The notes under the pieces: model-generated
What the model saw: the letters and a program-made list of their open reading frames with translations, nothing else
The model's database searches: none
What the model was told of the DNA's origin: nothing
Origin: Myxosarcina sp. GA_180221_E-2-1-MAG-40_15
Lineage (GTDB): Bacteria; Cyanobacteriota; Cyanobacteriia; Cyanobacteriales; Xenococcaceae
DNA: 64,000 nucleotides
Reading direction: 5' to 3'
NCBI GenBank assembly: GCA_020692205.1
Contig: JAIMKV010000006.1
Span: 52,442-116,441 of the forward strand
Part shown: positions 1-7,890 of the stretch, in pieces
Numbering within the stretch: position 1 is the first letter of the stretch
Layout: each line of letters starts with the position of its first letter
Translations under genes and position numbers: made by a program

Positions 1-145
1 TTCCTGCCCCATTAGGTCCAATTAAGCCCGTAATACTGCCTCGATTAACTTCAAGACGAGCATTATTTACCGCTTTAATCCCGCCAAAACTTTTAGCTAA
101 ATCTGTAGCCAGGAGAAGAGGATCGCTTAACAAATCTTGTTGCAC
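1..145 (-). CDS. ABC transporter ATP-binding protein, LivG-like (partial, N-terminus only)
   Basis: Only the first 48 codons lie in the window; the gene runs off the left edge. The translation from a GTG at 143-145 contains LAKSFGGIKAVNNARLEV followed by GLIGPNGAG, the start of a Walker A loop. The FGG-x-KAV pattern just before the P-loop is typical of the branched-chain amino acid or urea ABC ATPases (LivG/UrtD type). The protein would drive uptake of a small solute at the inner membrane with partners outside this window. The family is fairly clear; the substrate cannot be told from this fragment. No strong ribosome binding site is visible, so the start could be slightly different. Confidence 0.7.
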   Translation of the reverse strand, partial: MQQDLLSDPLLLATDLAKSFGGIKAVNNARLEVNRGSITGLIGPNGAG

Positions 146-321
146 TATATTTATAACTATTATTTATTGAACAATTTATCTAAAGTACCAAAAAAATTTC
201 TAACTAGCTTTAAAGGCCTGCTAAACATGATGACAACTCAGTAAGTGTCCAGTATTCAATACACATTTGATTCAAAAAAAATTAAGGTAGTAAGTAGAAT
301 GGAGCAAATCTTAGTTCGTTA

Positions 322-1029
322 ATGAGCCAGTTAAAACCGCAGCAGAATTCAACTAGTTTAAATTCAAAATCTGATGAATTAAATTCTCGTATATCTCCTT
401 GGATGGCTAAAATATTATATCCGGTGGGATGCTATATAGTTTTACCTCTTTTCTTTAGCAAAATTCAAATTAACGGGCAGAAAAATATTCCTCTACATGG
501 TCCTGTAATTGTTGCCCCAACTCACCGCTCTCGTTGGGATGCCTTGATTGTACCCTATGCTATAGGAAGGTTAGTCAGTGGCAAAGACTTGCGCTTTATG
601 GTTTCTGCCAACGAAGTCAAAGGATTTCAAGGCTGGGTTATTCGTCGCATGGGAGGGTTTCCTGTAGATACAGATCATCCTCAACTCAGTAGCGTACGCC
701 ATAGCATTGAATTACTCAAGCAAGATGGGGAAATGTTAGTAATTTTTCCTGAAGGCGGCATTTTTAATGATTACAAAATTCATCCTCTCAAAAGAGGAGT
801 AGCCTCGATCGCTTTACAGGCAGAAACAGACCAATCAAATCGAAGGGTTAAAATATTACCGATGGCAATTCGCTATAGCCAGCCTTACCCAAGCTGGGGA
901 ACAGAGGTTAAAGTAGATATCGGTGCGCCTTTGACTGTCAATGAGTATCTCGGCAAATCACTGCGCCAAAGCTCTCAAAAGCTAACCATTGCTTTAGAAG
1001 AGAGTTTAAAGCAGCTGTATGAGCAATAA
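322..1029 (+). CDS. plsC: 1-acyl-sn-glycerol-3-phosphate acyltransferase family protein
   Basis: A 235-residue acyltransferase of the PlsC/LPLAT family, which moves an acyl chain onto lysophosphatidate in membrane lipid synthesis. The catalytic HX4D motif is HRSRWD at residues 68-73, and the substrate-binding FPEGG motif is near residue 141. A hydrophobic stretch at about residues 31-46 probably holds the enzyme at the membrane. Length is normal for the family. The gene stands alone, with a 176-base gap to the divergent ABC gene on its left and a 304-base gap on its right. Cyanobacteria carry several PlsC paralogues, so the exact acyl acceptor is inferred. Confidence 0.85.
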   Translation: MSQLKPQQNSTSLNSKSDELNSRISPWMAKILYPVGCYIVLPLFFSKIQINGQKNIPLHGPVIVAPTHRSRWDALIVPYAIGRLVSGKDLRFMVSANEVKGFQGWVIRRMGGFPVDTDHPQLSSVRHSIELLKQDGEMLVIFPEGGIFNDYKIHPLKRGVASIALQAETDQSNRRVKILPMAIRYSQPYPSWGTEVKVDIGAPLTVNEYLGKSLRQSSQKLTIALEESLKQLYEQ

Positions 1030-1333
1030 GCTCGTTTAGCACTAAGTAAAATTGCTATAGAAACCAACATAAATGTAATTTCTAATTTACTATGGAGAAA
1101 TCTTAAATACGATGAGATTTAACCACATAAATTGATTGGTAAGTTTATAATATCAGCCTAAGAGTTAATGAGTACTCCGTCTTTGTGTGGCAGAGCCTTC
1201 ACTAACCTTTGGTTAATCAACGTCAAACCGATGGAGTCGCTTATTTATTATCTAAATTTTAGAGTGACTTTCTCCAGCTAGAAGTAATTCCAGCTCCGCT
1301 TGATCGGAGTATGCTCAATAGTTTAAAACATCC
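1030..1333. other. intergenic region between plsC and the PP2C gene
   Basis: About 304 bases, AT-rich. I see no supported open reading frame, tRNA or clear terminator hairpin. It presumably contains the promoter of the downstream phosphatase gene, but no box stands out. Confidence 0.4.
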
Positions 1334-3226
1334 ATGTCACACCCTGAGCCTAGAATTCAATGTTCGAGTCCTCATTGCGCAGTATCTAACTTACTAGAAG
1401 CTCGTATTTGTGAACGATGTGGTACTCCAACAATTAAACGCTATTTGTGGAGCAATCAAATAGCGATCGCTCCAGAGCAACAACAAACCCTAGTTAGCGG
1501 TAGATACTTTGCAGTGAGCGAGCGGATATTTTTAGACACTCAACCCAATCAGCCTCCAGCCAGCTCAGAAGAAGTTCCCCCAGAAATCGTTGTTTATCTC
1601 CAGCTTTTTGCTTGTTATCCTCATATTCCGCAAGCTTATGGTTTGTTAGATGCTACAAATGCTTGGCTGTTTGATTATGGTACTGTGCCAATTGATGCTA
1701 GCACGGGAAAACTAGTCACTCCACAACTTATTCCCCAAATCAAAGATTTATGGATTGAGGCAACACCTCTACAACAACTTAATTGGCTGTGGCAAATCGC
1801 CAAATTATGGAATCCTTTATTGAGTAAAAATGTAGCTTCTACTTTACTTAATCCTGATCTAATTAGAATTAATGGACAGCTAGTACAACTATTACAGCTA
1901 CAGCCCGATGACGAACATCAACCTAGTTTTAGAGATTTAGGCGACTTATGGTCACGGTGGGCGGAAAATGCTCATCCTAGTATACAAGATGTCATCGATC
2001 AGCTTGCAGCTCGTTTAGAAACAGGCATAATCGATCAAGCAAGTCAGGTGATCGCCGTTTTAGATCGTGCGATTAACCTTAGTCGAAAAGCCAAGCAATA
2101 TTCTTATCATATATATGCTCTTAGTGATTCTGGACCTAGCCGAACCAATAATGAAGATGCTGCTTACCCAGTTCATCCTGATGAAATTTCAGGTTCAGAA
2201 AATGCCTTAGCGATTGTTTGTGATGGTGTAGGAGGTCATGATGGAGGAGAGATTGCCTCTGAAGAAACAATTAAATATTTACGGAGTAAGATTGCCAAAC
2301 TATCTTCAGCAGAGCAATACAGTTCCAGTGAAATGTTGGGCAAATTAGCCGAGTACATTAATGGGGCTAATGACATTATTAGCAAGCGCAATGATAGCGA
2401 ACAGCGTCAGGAAAGACAGCGCATGGGTACAACCTTGGTAATGGCTCTTTCTTACGCCCAAGAGATGTTTCTAGCGCACGTTGGTGATTCCCGAATTTAT
2501 TGGATTACCCCTAATAGCTGTCACCAAATGACCGTTGACGATGATCTTGCTTCACGGGAGGTTCGATTGGGGTATGCTTTGTATCGAGATTCTCTACAAT
2601 ATCCTTCTGCTGGAGCATTAATTCAGGCGATAGGAATGCGAGATTCGGCGGCACTTCATCCTAATCTACAACGCTACATGATTGACGATGACTGCATTTT
2701 TTTGCTTTGTACCGACGGCTTGAGTGATTTTGATCGTGTAGAACAGCAGTGGCGAGATCATGTCTTACCCGTACTAGAAGGCAAACAAGATCTTGCCAAC
2801 GCTGTTAAAGATTTAATTACCCTTGCCAACGAGAAAAACGGTCATGATAATGTCACCATAGCCCTAGTTCACTGTAAAGTACAGCCATCAACTAAGGTTA
2901 GTGACGTATCAGTTTCTTGGTCTGATGTCGAATTTGTACTTAATGAATCAACACTGTGGTCTGATACTAATATGGCTGATTCTGTGTTGCCAGACTCAAC
3001 TACTGTTGAGAGTGCATCAACCAAAACGGAAATTCCTCAACCGCAAATTGAGCAAATTGGAGAACCATTGCTGGCTAAAAAACAGCCAAAATGGCGTAAG
3101 CCACTAATTTTACTGCTGCTGGTTTCCACTATCGTTGGATTACTAGCTTATTATTTGTTGCAGGGCAATACAAAAGACCAAGATAATCGGCAACTTGAAG
3201 GTCAAGACACGGAAATAAATCAGTAA
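1334..3226 (+). CDS. PP2C-family Ser/Thr phosphatase with N-terminal zinc ribbon and C-terminal membrane anchor
   Basis: A 630-residue multidomain protein. Cysteines 10, 15, 26 and 29 form a zinc-ribbon-like knuckle. A middle region of roughly 70-250 is unassigned. A PP2C/PPM phosphatase domain spans about 255-515, shown by the metal-binding motifs SRTNNEDA, CDGVGGHDGGE, GTTLV, HVGDSRIY, CTDGLSDF and DNVTIALV. The catalytic aspartates of this Mn/Mg-dependent family are present. A single hydrophobic segment at about 590-609 near the C-terminus suggests a tail anchor with the phosphatase in the cytoplasm. Cyanobacterial PPM proteins of this kind typically oppose Ser/Thr kinases; the partner is not in this window. 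Family assignment is firm, substrate unknown. Confidence 0.88.
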   Translation: MSHPEPRIQCSSPHCAVSNLLEARICERCGTPTIKRYLWSNQIAIAPEQQQTLVSGRYFAVSERIFLDTQPNQPPASSEEVPPEIVVYLQLFACYPHIPQAYGLLDATNAWLFDYGTVPIDASTGKLVTPQLIPQIKDLWIEATPLQQLNWLWQIAKLWNPLLSKNVASTLLNPDLIRINGQLVQLLQLQPDDEHQPSFRDLGDLWSRWAENAHPSIQDVIDQLAARLETGIIDQASQVIAVLDRAINLSRKAKQYSYHIYALSDSGPSRTNNEDAAYPVHPDEISGSENALAIVCDGVGGHDGGEIASEETIKYLRSKIAKLSSAEQYSSSEMLGKLAEYINGANDIISKRNDSEQRQERQRMGTTLVMALSYAQEMFLAHVGDSRIYWITPNSCHQMTVDDDLASREVRLGYALYRDSLQYPSAGALIQAIGMRDSAALHPNLQRYMIDDDCIFLLCTDGLSDFDRVEQQWRDHVLPVLEGKQDLANAVKDLITLANEKNGHDNVTIALVHCKVQPSTKVSDVSVSWSDVEFVLNESTLWSDTNMADSVLPDSTTVESASTKTEIPQPQIEQIGEPLLAKKQPKWRKPLILLLLVSTIVGLLAYYLLQGNTKDQDNRQLEGQDTEINQ

Positions 3227-3320
3227 TTTCTTAGTAGTTTGTGTATTTAAAACCAGGCTAAAGAATTAGAAAATATGAAAATTTTCTTGATAAATATTTA
3301 AGTAAATAAATAGTTGCGAT

Positions 3321-4109
3321 ATGTTTTGGTATGATGGCAAATTAATTAATTCTGAGCAAATTCAGCTCGATATTAATGAGCCAGGATTGTGCTACGGAGC
3401 GACAGCTTTCACCACCATGAGGGTATATAATAACTCTCTTGATCATACTTTAAGCTGTTGGCAAGCTCATTGCGATCGCCTTAATCTTACCATTCAAGCA
3501 TTTAATTGGCGACAACCAAATTGGCAGAAACTAAAACAAGGGGCAAAAATACTGCTACAGCATTTTCCAGTTCTTCGTTTAGCGATATTTCCTAGTGGTA
3601 AAGAATGGATCACGGGACGTAGTTTACCGCCTGAACTTAAACAACGCCAAATCAAAGGTATTACAGCCTGGGTTGCCAAAGAGCCTATATTTAGAAGAGA
3701 TTTAGCCAAATATAAAACTGGTAATTATTTATTTGCTTACCTAGCTCGCGATCAAGCATTGAATTTAAATGCTCAAGAAGCGATCTTAATTGATGCTCAG
3801 GGTAATTGGTTAGAAACCAGTACTGGTAATCTTTGGGGGTGGAGAGATGGCTGTTGGTACACTCCTTGTCTAAATTCTGGCATCTTACCAGGTATTGCGC
3901 GATCGCGCTGGCTCACTTTTCTGCGAGAAAATCAGATTGAAGTCAGCGAAAATATCTGGACTCCCGAATTTAGTCAAACTTTAGAAGCTTTAGCCTATAG
4001 CAACTGTGTAGTAGACTGGATGCCAATCACCACAGTTAACAATTCAAACTACCAAGTACATTATCCACGTAAACTACCTTTAGACTTTGAAACTTTTAAC
4101 ATTAGCTGA
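3321..4109 (+). CDS. pabC: aminotransferase class IV, probable 4-amino-4-deoxychorismate lyase
   Basis: A 262-residue PLP fold-type IV enzyme. It begins MFWYDGKLI and carries GLCYGATAFTTMRV, as do aminodeoxychorismate lyases and branched-chain aminotransferases. The candidate PLP lysine lies in KYKTGNYL, and the cofactor-contacting glutamate in WLETSTGNLW. Length and the FTTMRV motif fit PabC, which cleaves aminodeoxychorismate to p-aminobenzoate and pyruvate for folate synthesis. A D-amino-acid or branched-chain aminotransferase role cannot be excluded from sequence alone. It converges on hmpF, with a gap of only 11 bases. Confidence 0.78.
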   Translation: MFWYDGKLINSEQIQLDINEPGLCYGATAFTTMRVYNNSLDHTLSCWQAHCDRLNLTIQAFNWRQPNWQKLKQGAKILLQHFPVLRLAIFPSGKEWITGRSLPPELKQRQIKGITAWVAKEPIFRRDLAKYKTGNYLFAYLARDQALNLNAQEAILIDAQGNWLETSTGNLWGWRDGCWYTPCLNSGILPGIARSRWLTFLRENQIEVSENIWTPEFSQTLEALAYSNCVVDWMPITTVNNSNYQVHYPRKLPLDFETFNIS

Positions 4110-4120
4110 GCAAAATAGGA

Positions 4121-5842
4121 TCACGCAACCGTTAATTCATTGATGATTTGCTCAATTTTAGCCAAAGCGTTATGAGGATTATTTTCAGCGTAAGTTATCA
4201 TCGACTGCTCTATTGCCAAAACGTGATCGCTCACAGCATCTAAAGCATCCTGTAAAGGTTGTAGCTGCTGTTGATAAAAATCAATTTGAGATTGTATTTG
4301 AACAATGTTCAGGTTTAATTCATGCCAACTATTTTGTTGTCGCTCTATTTCTGACTCTAATTGGCTTTTCTGAGCTTTTTGTTGGGCTAACTTAGTTTCT
4401 AACCCCTCAATACTATCCTCTATTTGTGCCACCTCTACTGCTAGCTCTTGTTGTTGTTGTTGCAGTTTTTGCTGTTGTTTTTCTAACCCTTCTTTAATGG
4501 GAGCTAAATCTATATCTTGAATCTCAGACTCAAAATCAAAGTCAATTATTCCTTCACGGCGTTTCAAGACTCTAGAGTGTTGCAGCAATACATTGTGCCT
4601 TTCTTTGAGAGAGCGGCGCTGACCAACCAAAGTCTGATCCAACATCTTTTTGGCTTCTCTTTCATCAGCTAACTCTTGTTCTAAAGTCAGACGCTCAAAA
4701 TCTCTGGCTTCAGCAATCTTAGCTTCAAGTTCTTCTACGGCTTTGCACTGCCAACCCAACTCTTCCTCTTGGTCATTGACAAATTTGGCTACCTTTTCTA
4801 AGTCTTGCTTCAAATTCTCAACCGTGGCTTTTAAATTTGGTAAAGGCATATTTTCCAGCTCGTTGAGATTAATCTTTGATCCTCCATCAGCATCAAACTC
4901 AGAACCAGACAGCATTTGTAGCATACTCTTTTGAGCGTCTGATTGCAGGTTGAGAAACTGAGTTAATTCTTGCTTAACCTCCCAAGACTTTTGTTCTATG
5001 CTTAGCTGTTGTTCCGCTTCGGCAATATATTCTTCTAAAGACTTTACCTGCTGTTTTTTGGCTGTTAATCCCGCTGCTAAATCAACTAAATTTTGACGTT
5101 TAGTTTGAACATCCTCAGTGCTTTGCGTCAAGTTTTGCCAATGGGGCTGTAAAATTTGTTGTTGCTGTTTGACCGCTTCGACGGTCAAATTCAACTGATC
5201 TTGAAGCGAACTAGCAGAATCATTGGCAGCAGCTATTACTGCTAATTGTGTTTTGATTTGATTGGCTTGAGCCTCGTCTAAAGCTTTAGCTTGTTTGAGC
5301 TGCTCTTCTAAATTCTGTTGTTGACCCCGTAATTGTTCCCAAGCACCCTGTAACTCAGTACTTCTAGCTTCAAATTCAGCTTTAATCTTTTCAGTTTCTG
5401 ATTTGGCGATCGCAATTTCTGAACGCTGTTGTTCAAACTGTTTGAACTCCTCTTCCATCTGCTCTACCTGTTCTAGGCGAGTTTCCATCTCTATCTGACG
5501 TCGGCTTAATTCTTCACTTTGAATCGCCAACGATTCTTTCCACTGGTCAATTTCTTGTTCTTGATCCTGGGTTTTTTCCAAAAGACGAGAAAAATTTTTG
5601 AGGATGCTAATAATTTTTTGTGAGGCTGATTCTATTTTTCCCTGTATTTGGCGGTTGACACCCAAGTTAACCACAACCATGGCTCCATCACCAAAGTCGT
5701 TAGCTTCTTCAGCAGTAACTGATTCATTATTAATCATGCTCCAGCTTTGATCGTTTCGCTGACAGGCTATGAGTTTGAGCCTAGTCTCTACGCCACCCAT
5801 AAAACCTTTACTCTGTTTTTGTATTTCCGCCAGATATAGCAC
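4121..5842 (-). CDS. hmpF: pilus motility taxis protein HmpF, coiled-coil
   Basis: A 573-residue protein starting from GTG with the signature N-terminus VLYLAEIQKQSKGFMGG, which I recognise from cyanobacterial HmpF proteins. A short globular N-terminal part (about 1-85) is followed by a very long heptad-rich coiled coil (about 95-540), rich in Q, E, L and K. HmpF is known from filamentous cyanobacteria as a cell-pole protein needed for type IV pilus assembly and motility. The neighbourhood agrees: the divergent genes on the right are the pilus chemotaxis proteins PilH, PilI and PilJ. The 890-base gap between them contains a structured island. No membrane segment or signal peptide is visible. 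Confidence 0.82.
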   Translation of the reverse strand: MLYLAEIQKQSKGFMGGVETRLKLIACQRNDQSWSMINNESVTAEEANDFGDGAMVVVNLGVNRQIQGKIESASQKIISILKNFSRLLEKTQDQEQEIDQWKESLAIQSEELSRRQIEMETRLEQVEQMEEEFKQFEQQRSEIAIAKSETEKIKAEFEARSTELQGAWEQLRGQQQNLEEQLKQAKALDEAQANQIKTQLAVIAAANDSASSLQDQLNLTVEAVKQQQQILQPHWQNLTQSTEDVQTKRQNLVDLAAGLTAKKQQVKSLEEYIAEAEQQLSIEQKSWEVKQELTQFLNLQSDAQKSMLQMLSGSEFDADGGSKINLNELENMPLPNLKATVENLKQDLEKVAKFVNDQEEELGWQCKAVEELEAKIAEARDFERLTLEQELADEREAKKMLDQTLVGQRRSLKERHNVLLQHSRVLKRREGIIDFDFESEIQDIDLAPIKEGLEKQQQKLQQQQQELAVEVAQIEDSIEGLETKLAQQKAQKSQLESEIERQQNSWHELNLNIVQIQSQIDFYQQQLQPLQDALDAVSDHVLAIEQSMITYAENNPHNALAKIEQIINELTVA

Positions 5843-5956
5843 TATGCGCCTTCCTCTTGATTTCTTCTGCGCAGGAACTCAGAAAAATTAAGCTTTTCCA
5901 GTTTACTGCCGATTTACTAAAATAACCAGATTAAATTAAATTCAAATAAATTTAAA

Positions 5957-6235
5957 CCTGACACGCAATTGGTGGACGGTGCAAGTCGGCGAAGCCTGTG
6001 TTCACAAGGGGAGGACGTTGAAGCGTAGCGATCCGCAAGTCGTTTAGACTCGGTTGCCTCGCCTCTTTATCGTCCGTGCTGTGGTCGTACAGCGGATGAG
6101 TGAGTAAGAGTATTCTTACTCAACAAGTCGATTCCATGGATCTGCGGAAACCGCAGCATGGCTCGACTTCAAAACGCGCTTTAGTTTTGCTGCGACCTTT
6201 AAAAGCCCCGTCGCCTTCAGCGGTCAATTAATTAA
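5957..6235. other. GC-rich, hairpin-dense island (possible structured RNA or transposon-end remnant)
   Basis: About 280 bases, clearly richer in GC than its surroundings and without an open reading frame. It holds several perfect or near-perfect inverted repeats: GAGTAAGA/TCTTACTC near 6103-6122, GCTGT/ACAGC near 6078-6093, and a long imperfect stem from 6125 to 6170 that opens with AAGTCGA, has CTGCGG/CCGCAG at its tip and closes with TCGACTT. The 17-mer GTGGACGGTGCAAGTCG at 5972-5988 recurs with one mismatch at 46634-46650, also inside a hairpin-rich island. The tail around 6204-6225 resembles the hairpin ends of IS200/IS605-type elements, but this is only an impression. It lies between hmpF and pilH, upstream of both. 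Confidence 0.45.
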
Positions 6236-6732
6236 ATTGAATGTTTTGAGCCTAACCAGTAACATAATCGGTTGCCAAGATTTTTTAATCAACTAATTTT
6301 TGATTGAATCAAATGGCATCAGCAATAATAAGTTTTGAATAGTAAGATTGCTGTCAAGCTTCTATTATTTATACTAAGCATCAATAAGAGTTGAATATTC
6401 AAATTTAACTTAATCAAAGCTCAATCTTAATCGATAAACTAGCTGAATAAATCAGTAAATAACACATTTACAGATTTGTTAGGTTATCAGGTAGTCAAGA
6501 TCCAATTAAATTGAGCAGTAAATAATTTAACTAAAAAATAAATTTGGCTCGAATTATGTTGATCGTGACGTGGCGATTGCTCAGAAAGTAGAGTATATTC
6601 TGAAGCGGATAGGTTACTAATTAAATAAATTTATTAATAATAAGCGAATTTAAGTAGAGGTTGAATTTTCATTAGTTTAATGATTTGCCAAGTAGACTTA
6701 AGTTAAGTATGACTTTTCGTAGATAGCGTGTT
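6236..6732. other. AT-rich upstream region of pilH
   Basis: About 500 bases of AT-rich sequence between the structured island and pilH. I see no coding sequence or clear hairpin. The promoter of the pilHIJ set must lie here or within the island, but I cannot place it. Confidence 0.35.
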
Positions 6733-7098
6733 ATGAGCAAAGTTCTAATCGTAGAAGATAGTCTGGCGCAAAGACAAATGATTTCTGATCTCCTCAAAGG
6801 TAGTGGTCTTAAAGTGACCGTTGCTTGTGATGGAGTTGAGGCTTTAGAGCATCTAGAAACACTAAATCCTGACATAGTGGTTATGGATATTGTCATGCCC
6901 AGAATGAATGGCTATGAATTGTGTCGTCGCCTAAAATCAGATCCTAAAACTCAAAATGTTCCAGTTGTTATGTGTTCTTCCAAAGGAGAGGAATTTGATC
7001 GCTATTGGGGAATGAAACAGGGTGCGGATGCTTACATTGCCAAACCTTTTCAACCAGTAGAATTAATCGGCACTGTCAAACAATTGCTTCGAGCCTGA
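6733..7098 (+). CDS. pilH: CheY-like response regulator of the pilus chemotaxis system
   Basis: A 121-residue single receiver domain with no output domain. The acidic pocket is VED near residues 7-9, the phospho-acceptor is D52 in VVMDIVMP, and the conserved lysine is in AYIAKPF near residue 104. It belongs to the PilH/HmpB type that works with CheW- and MCP-like proteins to control pilus-based phototaxis. The next gene (CheW-like) starts 60 bases downstream, and the MCP follows, giving the gene order known as pilH-pilI-pilJ in Synechocystis and hmpB-hmpC-hmpD in Nostoc. The upstream PatA-type regulator (pilG/hmpA) is absent here. Confidence 0.88.
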   Translation: MSKVLIVEDSLAQRQMISDLLKGSGLKVTVACDGVEALEHLETLNPDIVVMDIVMPRMNGYELCRRLKSDPKTQNVPVVMCSSKGEEFDRYWGMKQGADAYIAKPFQPVELIGTVKQLLRA

Positions 7099-7158
7099 AT
7101 CACAATTATTTCTGATGATACAGTTAGCAGTCTTAGATAGTATATTACAAGAAATCTT

Positions 7159-7689
7159 ATGGTTACTAATCCAGAACTGTATACCGAAAGTGGTCTAGAT
7201 TTATCTCTAGACATTAAGCCGTTAGAAAATCCTGATGGCGAACTTCATCTGCGCTTTTATTTACCATCAGGAAAGGCTTGCGCTTTTCCTGCCACAGGTA
7301 TAGCGGAAGTAATGCAACAAACGCCCGATCAGATTGCCCCGATTCCGAATGCTTCTCCTCTACTATTGGGCACAATAAACTTACGGGGAAGAGTAATTTG
7401 GGTTGCAGATCTTGGTCAGTTTTTGGGGGATAGTATCGCTTTAAAAACTGACCGTCCCACAATTCCTGTAATTGCTATTGAAGATCGAGAGCAAATTATC
7501 GGTTTGGCAATCAGCAGTCTTGGCGATATGGATTGGTTAAATGTAGAGCAATTAAAAATCGATCAACCTGTGGCAGACAGTATGGCTCCTTTTGTTCAAG
7601 CTCAATGGCAGCCCGAAAATGAAAGTGATTTAATTGTCAATTTGTTAGATCCAGGAAAAATTTTATGGTCTGCACGATGGGCAACCTAA
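7159..7689 (+). CDS. pilI: CheW-like chemotaxis coupling protein
   Basis: A 176-residue single CheW domain protein. The central segment SPLLLGTINLRGRVIWVADLG is the typical CheW core that links a receptor to a CheA kinase. It lies between pilH and the MCP gene, which identifies it as the PilI/HmpC adaptor of the pilus taxis array. The acidic N-terminal 35 residues are less conserved. It is cytoplasmic, with no membrane segment. Co-transcription with pilH is likely given the 60-base gap. Confidence 0.88.
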   Translation: MVTNPELYTESGLDLSLDIKPLENPDGELHLRFYLPSGKACAFPATGIAEVMQQTPDQIAPIPNASPLLLGTINLRGRVIWVADLGQFLGDSIALKTDRPTIPVIAIEDREQIIGLAISSLGDMDWLNVEQLKIDQPVADSMAPFVQAQWQPENESDLIVNLLDPGKILWSARWAT

Positions 7690-7890
7690 ATATACTCAAG
7701 GGTTAGGCAATTAATTAACGCTTAAGTTAAAACTTACTTTCTGATTGAGTAAGATTACAGAAAATATCATTATTACCTTAGTTTTTTTATTTCCTAATAT
7801 AAACTTACGGTCGTCATAGAGTCAAAGCATAGAGTAACTATCACTCGTCAACGCAAGCAACTAAAATTTAGATTATATTTGGCAAGAAGC

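Noticed and set aside
1350..1375. TTCGAGTCC string resembling a tRNA T-arm
   Set aside because: It lies inside the PP2C coding sequence, with no acceptor stem or anticodon arm around it.
5957..6235. Group II intron or tmRNA/RNase P RNA in the GC-rich island
   Set aside because: No domain V-like stem, no tmRNA tag frame and no RNase P core sequences could be found.
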